NCBI RefSeq assembly: GCF_945957525.1
Contig: NZ_CAMFLA010000012.1
Coordinates: 62,001-126,000, forward strand
Origin: an uncultured Aquitalea sp.
GTDB lineage: Bacteria; Pseudomonadota; Gammaproteobacteria; Burkholderiales; Chromobacteriaceae
DNA length: 64,000 nucleotides
Direction of reading: 5' to 3'
Shown here piece by piece: positions 46,142-55,075 of this stretch (position 1 is the first letter of the stretch; every line of letters starts with the position of its first letter). Made by a program: the position numbers and the translations under genes. A model generated the notes under the pieces. The model did no database searches, was not told where the DNA came from, and saw only the letters and a list, made by a program, of their open reading frames with translations.

Positions 46142-46768
46142 CTGGCAGTGGGCACGGTCTTTGCTGTAGGACAATCAGGCGGATTGCTGGCGCGTTTTAG
46201 CGGCTGTAACAGACGTTACGCCGTTATGTTGCAGTGCATGTTGCTGTTTTTTTGCGACAAGGAATTTTTGCTCGGAAAAGATGCAAACAAGGTAGGCAAG
46301 TTGCTGAATTTGCATGGGTATGGCGTCTATTTGTCGTTTTCCGACAGCGTGTCGCCTGTAGGCATGTGATGGTCGGAATGCGCTTATTTCGTGTAACCCA
46401 TACTGCCTATCTTGGTCCTTGACTTACATTAAACATTCTTCGATCGGTTCATGAATTTTGCATGTTCGCCAAAGCGGCGTCATGCAGCGGACCGCAGCGA
46501 AAAATGCCATCTGTTGCCAGGCCGGCGCGAGGGATTCCCCGCCGGCGCCAGGGGCGGGGCGCACGAGACTCCGTCAGTTCAAGCAGCAGTCTGTCAGGGC
46601 CGGCGGCCCGCGACGGACGAGACGGCGGGGCCGCGCAAGACCACGCCGGACACGATGGATGACAGCCGTATAGATCCGCACGCTGCGGGCCAAGGCCCGA
46701 CGGGACAGCGCAGAAAACGGACAGACGGCGGGATATGGCCAGCGTGCGATATCAACGGAGGAGAACGG
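46142..46768. other. 627-base gap before the choline transporter genes
   Basis: No gene supported. 46142-46450 is AT-rich and includes CTTGACTTACATTAAAC as a possible promoter; 46451-46768 is GC-rich leader. Frames open here lack ribosome sites and recognisable content. The length suggests a regulated promoter with a long leader. Confidence 0.6.
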
Positions 46769-47821
46769 ATGAAGCAGTCGGCCAAGATAGTGGTGAAAAA
46801 CCTCTATAAGGTATTCGGGGGAAAGTCGTCCGAAGTCATGGACATGCTGCGCGCCGGTGAGAAGAAAGACGCCATCTTTCAGAAAACCGGCAGCGTGGTA
46901 GGCGTCAACGACGTGTCGTTCTCGGTGCAGGAAGGCGAGATTTTTGTGCTGATGGGCCTGTCCGGTTCCGGCAAGTCCACGCTGATCCGCCTGATCAACC
47001 GTCTGATGGATCCGACCGATGGCCAGATCATTCTGGACGGCAAGGACATCACCCGACTCAACCACAAACAGCTGGTGGACCTGCGCCGCCGCGACATGAG
47101 CATGGTGTTCCAGAGCTTTGCCCTGATGCCGCACCGCTCGGTGCTGGACAACGCGGCCTTCGGTCTGGAAATCGCCGGCGTGGATCGCAAGACCCGCGAA
47201 GCCCGCGCCATGGAGGTGCTGGAGCAGGTGGGCCTGGCGCAGTTCTCCGCCAAGTATCCGCATCAGCTCTCCGGCGGTATGCAGCAGCGCGTCGGCCTGG
47301 TGCGCGCGCTGGCGGTCAATCCGTCGCTGATGCTGATGGACGAAGCCTTCTCAGCGCTCGACCCGCTCAAGCGCACCGAGATGCAGGACATCCTGTTGCA
47401 ACTGCAGCGCGAGCATCGCCGTACCATTTTCTTCGTCTCGCACGACCTGGAAGAAGCGCTGCGCATCGGTACCCGCATCGCCATCATGGAAGGCGGCCGG
47501 CTGGTGCAGGTAGGTACGCCGCAAGAGATCATCGAGAAACCGGCGGACGATTACGTTCGCGACTTCTTCAAGAGCGTGGACACTTCGCGTTATCTGCAAG
47601 CCAAGGATCTCATCGAAGCCGGCTTGCCGGTGCACGCCTCCGCCCTGGGCCAGCATGTGCCGCCGTCCTGTAGCCTGCCCGACGTGCTGCAACGCTTGCT
47701 GGGCCAGACCGAACCCCTGCAGGTGCGCGACGCCAACGGCGAATGCCTCGGCCTGATCACTCCCAGCAGCGTGCTTACCAAGATTTCACAGCATCGGCTG
47801 CAAACCACTGCCTCGCACTGA
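46769..47821 (+). CDS. choV: choline/glycine betaine ABC transporter ATPase ChoV
   Basis: A 350-residue ATPase of the ProV/OpuAA family: N-terminal KNLYKVFGGKS..., Walker A MGLSGSGKST (62-71), Q-loop MVFQSFALMPHRSV, signature LSGGMQQRVGLVRAL, Walker B LMLMDEAFSALD and H-loop FVSHDLEEAL. A short CBS-like C-terminal part ends the protein. It drives uptake of choline or betaine through ChoW. The start follows GGAGGAG; the frame open further upstream has no ribosome site. choW lies 64 bases downstream. Confidence 0.92.
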   Translation: MKQSAKIVVKNLYKVFGGKSSEVMDMLRAGEKKDAIFQKTGSVVGVNDVSFSVQEGEIFVLMGLSGSGKSTLIRLINRLMDPTDGQIILDGKDITRLNHKQLVDLRRRDMSMVFQSFALMPHRSVLDNAAFGLEIAGVDRKTREARAMEVLEQVGLAQFSAKYPHQLSGGMQQRVGLVRALAVNPSLMLMDEAFSALDPLKRTEMQDILLQLQREHRRTIFFVSHDLEEALRIGTRIAIMEGGRLVQVGTPQEIIEKPADDYVRDFFKSVDTSRYLQAKDLIEAGLPVHASALGQHVPPSCSLPDVLQRLLGQTEPLQVRDANGECLGLITPSSVLTKISQHRLQTTASH

Positions 47822-47885
47822 CGCGGCGCCGACGACATGACGGGGCCGGGCCCCGCGACCGGGATACAGGAAGGAGCAAGCCGCT

Positions 47886-48749
47886 ATGGCTGACGCAAGC
47901 ACGCAAGACATGTTGCCGATTGGCGACTGGGTGAATGAAATCATTCATTTCATGCTGGACCACAATGCCGGGGCTTTTGACGCCATCGGCAACTCCATCG
48001 ACTGGTTCGCCAACATGGTGGAGTTTGTTCTGCTGGGCATTCCGCCGCTGATCATGGGCGGCATCTTTGTCGCCGTCGGCCTGTGGCGGCTGGGCTGGAA
48101 ATTCGCTGTTTTCGTCGTGGCCGCCTTGGGCCTGATCTGGGCCACCGGCTTCTGGAGCCAAACCATCGCCACGCTGGCGCTCACCTTGTCCGCCACCTGC
48201 GTCAGTCTGGTGCTGGGCGTGCCGGTGGGCATCTGGTGCGCGCGCAACAAGATCGTCAACACCGTGGTGCGCCCGGTGCTGGACTTCATGCAGACCATGC
48301 CGGCCTTCGTCTATCTGATTCCGGCGGCCATGTTCTTTGGGCTGGGCCGGGTGCCAGGCATTCTCGCCACCGTGGTGTTTGCCGTGCCGCCCGCCGTACG
48401 CCTGACCAATCTGGGCATCCGCCAGGTGAACAAGGAACAGGTGGAAGCTGGCCACGCTTTCGGCTGTACCTCCTGGCAGTTGCTGTTCAAAGTGCAGTTG
48501 CCCATCGCCTTGCCGTCCATCATGGCCGGCGTCAACCAGACCATCATGATGGCGCTGTCCATGGTGATCATCGCCTCGATGGTGGGCGCGGGCGGTCTGG
48601 GCAACGACGTGCTGGCCAGTATCCAACGTCTGGACGTGGGGCTGGGTTTTGAGAGCGGCCTGGCTGTGGTGCTGCTGGCCATCATTCTGGACCGCATCAC
48701 CGAAAGCTTCGGCGCTTCGCCATCGGCGCGCAGCGAGCAGGGCAGCTGA
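47886..48749 (+). CDS. choW: choline/glycine betaine ABC transporter permease ChoW
   Basis: A 287-residue permease of the ProW family with about six spans and the cytoplasmic coupling loop near EAGHAFGCTSWQLLFKVQLPIALPSIMAG. The opening DWVNEIIHFMLD..FDAIGNSIDWF matches ProW/ChoW N-termini. GGAGCAAG lies before the start. It works with ChoV and the binding protein ChoX at 50193, and may be shared with the orphan binding protein at 34764. Confidence 0.92.
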   Translation: MADASTQDMLPIGDWVNEIIHFMLDHNAGAFDAIGNSIDWFANMVEFVLLGIPPLIMGGIFVAVGLWRLGWKFAVFVVAALGLIWATGFWSQTIATLALTLSATCVSLVLGVPVGIWCARNKIVNTVVRPVLDFMQTMPAFVYLIPAAMFFGLGRVPGILATVVFAVPPAVRLTNLGIRQVNKEQVEAGHAFGCTSWQLLFKVQLPIALPSIMAGVNQTIMMALSMVIIASMVGAGGLGNDVLASIQRLDVGLGFESGLAVVLLAIILDRITESFGASPSARSEQGS

Positions 48750-48877
48750 GCGCAATACCGATTCATACCAAGAAAAAGCCGCAAACAGGCTGAGGGGTCG
48801 ACGCTAAGACGGGGTCGACCGGTCTGCTTTGACGGCGACAAAACCAGAACGCAGCACACATCTACAGAGGTGACGCC

Positions 48878-49864
48878 ATGAGCCCGCAAAACATCGCAGA
48901 GTTGTCGCATATAGGTTTCCTGTTGCTGGACAAGTTTTCCATGATCGCGTTTTCCAACGCGGTGGAACCCTTGCGCATGGCCAATTATCTGTCGCGCAAG
49001 AAGCTGTACCGCTGGAGTCTCTTGTCCGCTGACGGCAATCCGGTGCCCGCCAGCAACGGGCTGGAGCTGTCGCCCATCACTGCGCCGGAAAGCCCGCAAA
49101 ACTACGACATGCTGATTGTTTGCGGCGGCTGGCAGGTGCGCGAAGCGGTGGACGACAAGGTGCTGGCTGTCATCCGTCGTTTTGCCGCGCAAGGCGTGCC
49201 GCTTGGCGCCATCTGCACCGGCACGTTCGCGCTGGCCAAGGCTGGCGTGGTGAATGGCTATCGTTGCGCCATTCACTGGGAAAACCTGCTGTCCATCAGC
49301 GAGGAGTTTCCCAAGACGCAGTTCACCTCTGATCTGTTTGTGTTGGACCGCGACCGCTTCACCTGTAGCGGCGGCACGGCCCCGCTGGATTTTATGTGCC
49401 ACCTGATCCGCCACAAGGGCGGCAAGAGCCTGGCGGCCGACGTGTCCGAGCAGTTCATCGTCGATCGCCTGCGCGACAACGGCGATCGTCAGCATATCCC
49501 CTTGCTGGCGCGCATCGGCACCGGCCATGAAACGCTGGTGGACGCCGCGCTGGCGATGGAAGGCAATATCGAGAATCCGCGCTCGCTGGAAGAGTTGGCC
49601 GAAGAGTTGGGCGTGTCCCTGCGTCATCTGGAGCGCCTGTTCAAACGCTATCTCAACACCACGCCGGCGCAGTACTACCTGGATTTGCGCCTGCGGCGCG
49701 CGCGCGAACTGCTGCTGCAAACCAATATGAGCGTGATGGAAGTCACCGTGGCCTGTGGTTTCCTCTCCTCCTCGCATTTTTCCAAATCGTATCGCGGCCT
49801 GTTTGGCTACCCGCCCAGCCGCGAACGCCAGCAGTATCTGGTGGACAGCGCGGTGATCGCCTGA
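48878..49864 (+). CDS. GlxA/AraC-type regulator, GbdR-like
   Basis: A 328-residue regulator with an N-terminal DJ-1/PfpI-like domain (1-185; nucleophile-elbow-like AICTGTFALAKAG) and a C-terminal AraC-type double helix-turn-helix (LEELAEELGVSLRHLERLFKRYLNTTPAQYY, split, then ACGFLSSSHFSKSYRGLFGYPPS). This architecture is that of GbdR, CdhR and ArgR-type activators. Between choVW and choX it is the best candidate for the betaine/dimethylglycine-responsive activator of the whole block. The ligand is inferred. A terminator follows at 50013. Confidence 0.9.
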   Translation: MSPQNIAELSHIGFLLLDKFSMIAFSNAVEPLRMANYLSRKKLYRWSLLSADGNPVPASNGLELSPITAPESPQNYDMLIVCGGWQVREAVDDKVLAVIRRFAAQGVPLGAICTGTFALAKAGVVNGYRCAIHWENLLSISEEFPKTQFTSDLFVLDRDRFTCSGGTAPLDFMCHLIRHKGGKSLAADVSEQFIVDRLRDNGDRQHIPLLARIGTGHETLVDAALAMEGNIENPRSLEELAEELGVSLRHLERLFKRYLNTTPAQYYLDLRLRRARELLLQTNMSVMEVTVACGFLSSSHFSKSYRGLFGYPPSRERQQYLVDSAVIA

Positions 49865-50012
49865 TCGCCAGGACGCCGCGCCGCGCGGTGGCGCGCAACG
49901 GTTTTAAGGAGTGGCTTTCAACATCCTGTTGCCAAACGGGGCAGGTTGAAAAACGGCTGCTTACAACGCGACGATCCCTTCTCGGTCCGTGCATGGCGGG
50001 CCGATTTCCCTC

Positions 50013-50044
50013 CGTCCCGATGGCTTCCTCGGGACGTTTTTTTT
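50013..50044 (+). terminator. intrinsic terminator after the GbdR-like gene
   Basis: CGTCCCGA/TCGGGACG, eight-base loop, then eight T. The rest of 49865-50192 holds no gene; the choX promoter should lie between the terminator and 50192. Confidence 0.9.
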
Positions 50045-50192
50045 CGCCGGATTCAAGCAATTGACGGTCGCGCCTGCGCAAGAGGCGGGGCAGGGCTGGG
50101 GCAATGATGTCGCGGTGGCGATAACTACAGCGGCCGCATGGCCATTGCCGCATCAGTTCGATCATTCGAGCAGCACATCAGAGGAGTTAACC

Positions 50193-51128
50193 ATGAAGAT
50201 TCGCAGCATGATTCTGGGCTGTGCCCTGGCGGCATTGGCGGGCAGCGCGCTGGCCAACGATGCGGCCCAGTGCCGCAATGTCCGTTTTGCCGACGTGGGT
50301 TGGACCGATATCGCCGCCACCACCGGCATGGCCAGCGTGGTGCTGGAGGGCCTTGGCTACAAGCCCACCACCACCATCGCCTCGGTGCCCATTACCTTCT
50401 CCGGCATCAAGACCAAGCAGATTGACGCCTTTCTCGGCTACTGGAACCCCAGCATGACTCCGGTGATCGAGCCCTTCGTCAAGGCTGGTCAGATCAAGGT
50501 GCTGGACAAGCCCAATCTGGTGGGCGCCAAGTACACCCTGGCCGTGCCTGACTATGTGGCCGCCGGTGGTCTGAAGAGCTTCCAGGACATCGCCAAATTC
50601 AAGAAGCAACTGGATGGCAAGATCTACGGTATCGAGCCGGGCAATGACGGCAATTTGCTGATTGACGGCATGATCAAGAAAAACCAGTTCAACCTGGCCG
50701 GCTTCAAGATGGTGGAATCCAGCGAGGCTGGCATGCTGGCCGAAGTGGAGCGTTCCATCCGCCAGAAAAAGTGGATCGTATTCCTGGGCTGGGAGCCGCA
50801 TCCGATGAACGTGAAGTTCAAGATGGCCTACCTGACCGGCGGCGATGACGTGTTCGGCCCCAATCTGGGCGAAGCCAAGGTGTTTACCGCCATTGCGCCG
50901 GATTACGAAAGCCGCTGCCCCAATGTGGCCAAGCTGCTGCACAACCTGAAGTACACCACCACCATGGAAAACGTGGTGATGGGCCCGATCATGGACAAGG
51001 TGAAGCCGGAAGTGGCCGCCCGCAACTATCTGAAGAAGAACCCCGATGTGCTGAAAACCTGGCTGGCCGGTGTCACCACCGCCGATGGCAAGCCGGGCCT
51101 CGACGCTGTGATGAAGTCGCTGCATTGA
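50193..51128 (+). CDS. choX: choline ABC transporter binding protein ChoX
   Basis: A 311-residue periplasmic binding protein with signal peptide (MKIRSMILGCALAALAGSAL, cleavage after ALA). The mature start CRNVRFADVGWTDIAATTG and the segments DAFLGYWNPSMTP and WIVFLGWEPHPMNVKFKM supply the aromatic cage of ChoX-type proteins (Trp, Tyr). GAGGAG precedes the start. It is separated from choVW by the regulator gene, and a strong terminator follows. Choline is favoured over betaine by resemblance to ChoX, not proven. Confidence 0.9.
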   Translation: MKIRSMILGCALAALAGSALANDAAQCRNVRFADVGWTDIAATTGMASVVLEGLGYKPTTTIASVPITFSGIKTKQIDAFLGYWNPSMTPVIEPFVKAGQIKVLDKPNLVGAKYTLAVPDYVAAGGLKSFQDIAKFKKQLDGKIYGIEPGNDGNLLIDGMIKKNQFNLAGFKMVESSEAGMLAEVERSIRQKKWIVFLGWEPHPMNVKFKMAYLTGGDDVFGPNLGEAKVFTAIAPDYESRCPNVAKLLHNLKYTTTMENVVMGPIMDKVKPEVAARNYLKKNPDVLKTWLAGVTTADGKPGLDAVMKSLH

Positions 51129-51195
51129 TGTTTTACCCGCCTCAGCCTTGAAGGGCATTGTTCAAGGTTTTCAAAGCATTGGCTTTTTCACCACA

Positions 51196-51229
51196 CAAGG
51201 CCCCGGCTTTCGCCGGGGCCTTGTTGTTT
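51196..51229 (+). terminator. intrinsic terminator after choX
   Basis: CAAGGCCCCGGC/GCCGGGGCCTTG, 12-bp perfect stem, loop TTTC, then TTGTTTG. Confidence 0.85.
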
Positions 51230-51401
51230 GCTGTCCTTGCGGCCCGTGGCCTGGCGCAGCGCAGGACGCGTGCAGGGGAAAAGCTGTCGCCTGCGGTCAA
51301 ACCGGCGCCGACGCGCCGACCTACGATGCCCAGGCCCGTCGGCGCGCCGGCGCGGTCTTTCCCCGATGCAACCGTGTGTTCAAACAATGAGGAGACAACA
51401 C

Positions 51402-52604
51402 ATGACAGGCAACCGTGGTGTCGTATATGTCGGACCGGGCAAGGTGGAGGTGCAGTCCATCCCCTTTCCGGAATTGGTGTCGCCCGCTGGCCGCAAGCTT
51501 GGCCACGGCGTGATTCTCAAGGTGCTCAGCACCAATATCTGCGGCTCGGACCAGCACATGGTGCGCGGTCGCACCACCGCCCCGTCCGGGCTAGTGCTGG
51601 GCCATGAAATCACCGGCGAGGTGATCGAGGTGGGCAGCGATGTCGAGATGCTGAAGAAAGGCGACATCGTTTCGGTGCCGTTCAATGTGGCCTGCGGGCG
51701 TTGCCGCTGCTGCAAGGAACAGCACACCGGCGTCTGTCTGTCGGTGAACCCGGCCCGTGCAGGCGGCGCGTACGGCTATGTGGACATGGGCGGTTGGGTG
51801 GGCGGCCAGGCCGAATACGTCATGGTGCCGTACGCCGACTTCAATCTGCTGAAGTTTCCCGACCGCGATCAGGCCATGGCCAAGATTCGCGATCTGACCT
51901 GCCTCTCCGATATCCTGCCTACCGGTTATCACGGTGCGGTGTCGGCGGGCGTGGGACCGGGCAGTACCGTGTATGTCGCGGGGGCGGGGCCGGTAGGCCT
52001 GGCTGCAGCCGCATCCGCCCGACTCCTGGGCGCGGCGGTGGTGATCGTGGGCGACGTCAATCCGTCGCGCTTGATCCACGCGCGCGCGGTGGGTTTTGAA
52101 ACCGTTGACCTGTCGCAGGATGCCACGCTGGCAGAGCAGATCGCCGCCGTTCTGGGCGTGCCGGAAGTGGATTGCGCCATCGACGCGGTCGGCTTCGAAG
52201 CGCGCGGCCACGGCCATGCCGGCTCGCAACAGGAGGCGCCGGCCACCGTGCTCAACTCGCTGATGGAAGTCACGCGCGAAGCCGGCCGCATCGGCATCCC
52301 GGGGCTTTACGTCACCGATGATCCTGGCGCCAAGGATGAAGCGGCGCGCCGCGGCAGCCTGTCGGTGCGGCTGGGGCTGGGCTGGGCCAAATCGCACAGC
52401 TTCTTTACCGGCCAGACACCGGTGATGAAGTACAACCGCGCCCTGATGCAGGCCATTTTGTGGGACCGCATCAATATCGCCGAAGTGGTGGGCGTGCAAC
52501 TTATCACGCTGGATCAGGCGCCGCAGGGCTATGCTGAATTCGATGGCGGCGCGCCGAAGAAATTCGTCATTGACCCGCATCTGCAACTGCTGAACACGGC
52601 CTGA
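51402..52604 (+). CDS. fdhA: glutathione-independent formaldehyde dehydrogenase FdhA
   Basis: A zinc-dependent medium-chain dehydrogenase of 400 residues. Catalytic zinc ligands include C47 (NICGSDQH) and H68 (LGHEITGEV); structural zinc cysteines are in CGRCRCCKEQHTGVC. The NAD fold has VAGAGPVGLAAAASARLLG. The long insert and the opening GNRGVVYVGPGKVEVQ match the Pseudomonas putida-type formaldehyde dismutase/dehydrogenase. It oxidises formaldehyde, released by GbcAB and DgcAB, to formate. GAGGAGA precedes the start; the upstream open frame is not used. Confidence 0.94.
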   Translation: MTGNRGVVYVGPGKVEVQSIPFPELVSPAGRKLGHGVILKVLSTNICGSDQHMVRGRTTAPSGLVLGHEITGEVIEVGSDVEMLKKGDIVSVPFNVACGRCRCCKEQHTGVCLSVNPARAGGAYGYVDMGGWVGGQAEYVMVPYADFNLLKFPDRDQAMAKIRDLTCLSDILPTGYHGAVSAGVGPGSTVYVAGAGPVGLAAAASARLLGAAVVIVGDVNPSRLIHARAVGFETVDLSQDATLAEQIAAVLGVPEVDCAIDAVGFEARGHGHAGSQQEAPATVLNSLMEVTREAGRIGIPGLYVTDDPGAKDEAARRGSLSVRLGLGWAKSHSFFTGQTPVMKYNRALMQAILWDRINIAEVVGVQLITLDQAPQGYAEFDGGAPKKFVIDPHLQLLNTA

Positions 52605-53042
52605 CGCGCCGGCGCCCGGCGCGGCAAAAGCGGTGCCGGGCTTTGCAGAGGGAACAACCCGGCAAGGGTAGCTGCCGGCGCTTCGGCTAACCCTCGCGTG
52701 TCATGCGCCCTGCAAGCTTCACGCCTAAGCTTGATCACGACCGCTTGATGGCGGTCAAATGCCGGATGGCATAAGACGGGGAAGATGCCTTCCCTTGTCG
52801 CGGCCCGTCATGGCAAGCGCCGTGTGCGGGACGCACGGGACGCGCCGTGCCGCGAGGAGGTCGCCTGTGAGCAAGCCTTGCGTAACGGCGGCCGTTACTG
52901 TGGCCCAAGCAGTTTGCTTTGCCAGCAAGCGCCTTAACATGAAAACAGACTCAAGCAGGTTGCGCCCAGCCCGCCCCCAGCCGTTGCCGGCGTCGATGAC
53001 GCCGTTTGCCGGGCGGGCGGCTGCCCTGCAGGACACGCCAAC
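52605..53042. other. 438-base gap before the formate dehydrogenase operon
   Basis: No gene supported. It contains an FNR-type box at 52745 and several short GC-rich dyads, e.g. GACCGC/GCGGTC overlapping the box. The leader to fdsG would be over 200 bases. Confidence 0.6.
52745..52758. promoter_or_regulatory. FNR/ANR-type box upstream of the fds operon
   Basis: TTGAT-GGCG-GTCAA, nine of ten conserved positions of TTGAT-N4-ATCAA. A weak -10-like CATAAG lies at 52770; spacing suggests repression or a promoter further down, so the direction of control is open. Confidence 0.65.
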
Positions 53043-53522
53043 ATGACGCCAGAACAACAAACCGCGGTGGAGGGCTTGCTGCGCAGCCACGCCGCCGCGC
53101 CAGGCGGCCTTTTGCCGCTGTTGCACGCGGTACAGGATCAACTGGGCTATCTGCCGCCGGCCGCCGTGCCGCTGATCGCCAGCGCTTTCAACCGCACTCG
53201 CGCCGAAATCGAAGGCGTCATCAGTTTCTATCACGATTTCCATACCGAACCGCCCGCGCGCCACACTTTGCGTTTGTGCCGGGCAGAGGCCTGTCAATGC
53301 ATGGGAGGCGAAGCGCTGGCCGCGCAACTGCGCGACAGCCTGGGCCTGCCTGACGAGGGCGTCAGCGCGGACGGCGAGCTGGGCCTCATCCCGGTGTACT
53401 GCCTGGGCGCTTGCGCCTGCGCGCCGGCGCTGGAATTGGACGGCCGGCTGCATGCCCGCGTGACGCCGGACAAGCTGCGGCAATTGCTGCAAGGCCTCAA
53501 GGGCGGGGAGGGCGCATGCTGA
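53043..53522 (+). CDS. fdsG: NAD-dependent formate dehydrogenase gamma subunit
   Basis: A 159-residue protein homologous to the 24-kDa NuoE subunit. The [2Fe-2S] cysteines are in CRAEACQCMGG (near 80) and YCLGACACAP. It passes electrons between FdsB and the alpha subunit of a soluble NAD-linked formate dehydrogenase. First gene of fdsGBA-D, overlapping fdsB by 7 bases. Confidence 0.92.
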   Translation: MTPEQQTAVEGLLRSHAAAPGGLLPLLHAVQDQLGYLPPAAVPLIASAFNRTRAEIEGVISFYHDFHTEPPARHTLRLCRAEACQCMGGEALAAQLRDSLGLPDEGVSADGELGLIPVYCLGACACAPALELDGRLHARVTPDKLRQLLQGLKGGEGAC

Positions 53523-55075
53523 CTGTCTACATTCCCATGGATTCCGTCGCCTGCGCCGTGGGCGCGGACGACGTCGCGCAAAGGTTTGCCGAAGAGGCGG
53601 CGCGGCGCGGCATGGCGCTGGATATCCGCCGCACCAGTTCGCGCGGCCTGTTCTGGCTGGAGCCGCTGGTGGAGGTGGACACCCCGCACGGGCGGGCAGG
53701 TTTTCGCACGGTGACGCCGGAGGATGTGTCCGGCCTGCTGGCCATCGACATGGCCGCCGTGCGGGATCACCTTTTGTCCATCGGGCTGGTGGATGAACTG
53801 CCCTACCTGAAGAGCCAGCAGCGCTTGTTGTTTGCCCGCGCCGGCCTTACCCGGCCCTTGTCGCTGGATGATTATCTGGCCGCCGGAGGGTATCAGGGGC
53901 TGGAGAAAGCGGCCGCCATGAGCGGCGACGACATCGTCGCCAATGTCCTGGATTCCGGCCTGCGCGGCCGGGGCGGCGCGGCCTTTCCCGCCGGCATCAA
54001 ATGGCGCACCGTGCGTCAGGCCGGTGCGGACAGCAAATACGTGGTGTGCAACGCTGACGAAGGCGACTCCGGCAGTTTTGCCGACCGCATGTTGATGGAG
54101 GGCGACCCCTTCCTGTTGCTGGAAGGCATGACCATCGCCGGGCTGGCGGTGGGGGCCACCCGGGGCTACATCTATGTGCGCTCCGAATACGCGCCGGCCA
54201 TCGCCGTGCTGCGCCAGGCCATCGTCATTGCCCGGGAACACGGTTATCTCGGCGACAACGTGGCCCACGGCGGCCACGATTTCGATATCGAAGTGCGCGA
54301 AGGCGCGGGGGCCTACATCTGCGGCGAGGAAACCTCGTTGCTGGAATCACTGGAAGGCAAGCGCGGCACGGTGCGGGCCAAGCCGCCGCTGCCGGCGTTG
54401 CAGGGCCTCTTCGGCCAACCTACGCTGGTGCACAACGTATTGTCGCTGGCCTCCGTGCCGCTGATCCTGGCGCGCGGGGCGGCTTGGTATCGCAATTTCG
54501 GCATGGGCAGATCGCTGGGCACCATGGCCTTTCAGCTGGCCGGCAATGTGCGGCGCGGCGGCTTGGTGGAGCGGGCCTTCGGCCTGACCTTGCGCGAGCT
54601 GGTGCTGGATTACGGCGGCGGTACCGCCAGCGGCCGTCCGCTGAAGGCGGTGCAGCTGGGCGGCCCGCTGGGCGCCTGGATTCCGCCCTCCCTGCTGGAC
54701 ACCCCGCTGGATTACGAAGCACTGGCCGCCATTGGCGCCATGCTGGGGCACGGCGGCGCGGTGCTGGCGGACGATACGGTGGACATGGGGCGCATGGCGC
54801 GCTTCGCCATGCGGTTTTGCGCCATAGAGTCCTGCGGCAAGTGCACGCCCTGTCGCATCGGCTCCACGCGCGGCGTGGAAGTGATAGACCGCTTGCTGGC
54901 GGCTGGCAACGCCGAGGAGAAATCCCGGCAACATGCTTTGCTGGATGACCTCTGCCTCACCATGCAACATGGCTCGCTCTGCGCGCTGGGCGGCATGACG
55001 CCCTTTCCGGTGCAAAGCGCCCTCAAGTACTTTCCCGCCGATTTCGGCCTGACTTCCCAGGAGAACGCACAATGA
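53516..55075 (+). CDS. fdsB: NAD-dependent formate dehydrogenase beta subunit
   Basis: A 519-residue protein with an N-terminal thioredoxin-like region and a NuoF-like core: NADH/FMN site GLRGRGGAAFPAGIKW and CNADEGDSGSFADR, then ICGEETSLLESLEG, and the [4Fe-4S] motif ESCGKCTPCRIG near the end. It is the FMN site where NAD+ is reduced. ATG start overlaps fdsG; its stop overlaps fdsA (ATGA). Confidence 0.94.
   Translation: MLTVYIPMDSVACAVGADDVAQRFAEEAARRGMALDIRRTSSRGLFWLEPLVEVDTPHGRAGFRTVTPEDVSGLLAIDMAAVRDHLLSIGLVDELPYLKSQQRLLFARAGLTRPLSLDDYLAAGGYQGLEKAAAMSGDDIVANVLDSGLRGRGGAAFPAGIKWRTVRQAGADSKYVVCNADEGDSGSFADRMLMEGDPFLLLEGMTIAGLAVGATRGYIYVRSEYAPAIAVLRQAIVIAREHGYLGDNVAHGGHDFDIEVREGAGAYICGEETSLLESLEGKRGTVRAKPPLPALQGLFGQPTLVHNVLSLASVPLILARGAAWYRNFGMGRSLGTMAFQLAGNVRRGGLVERAFGLTLRELVLDYGGGTASGRPLKAVQLGGPLGAWIPPSLLDTPLDYEALAAIGAMLGHGGAVLADDTVDMGRMARFAMRFCAIESCGKCTPCRIGSTRGVEVIDRLLAAGNAEEKSRQHALLDDLCLTMQHGSLCALGGMTPFPVQSALKYFPADFGLTSQENAQ

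Noticed and set aside
46420-46450. Sigma-70 promoter TTGACT upstream of choV
   Set aside because: The -35-like hexamer has no acceptable -10 at 16-18 bases, so it is mentioned only as possible.
52605-52700. Riboswitch (molybdenum-cofactor or glycine type) before the fds operon
   Set aside because: Several GC-rich stems can be drawn, but I found no conserved core of a known riboswitch class.
52759-53046. A 95-codon frame before fdsG
   Set aside because: Arg/Ala/Pro-rich composition, no ribosome site, and it lies in a GC-rich leader with dyads.
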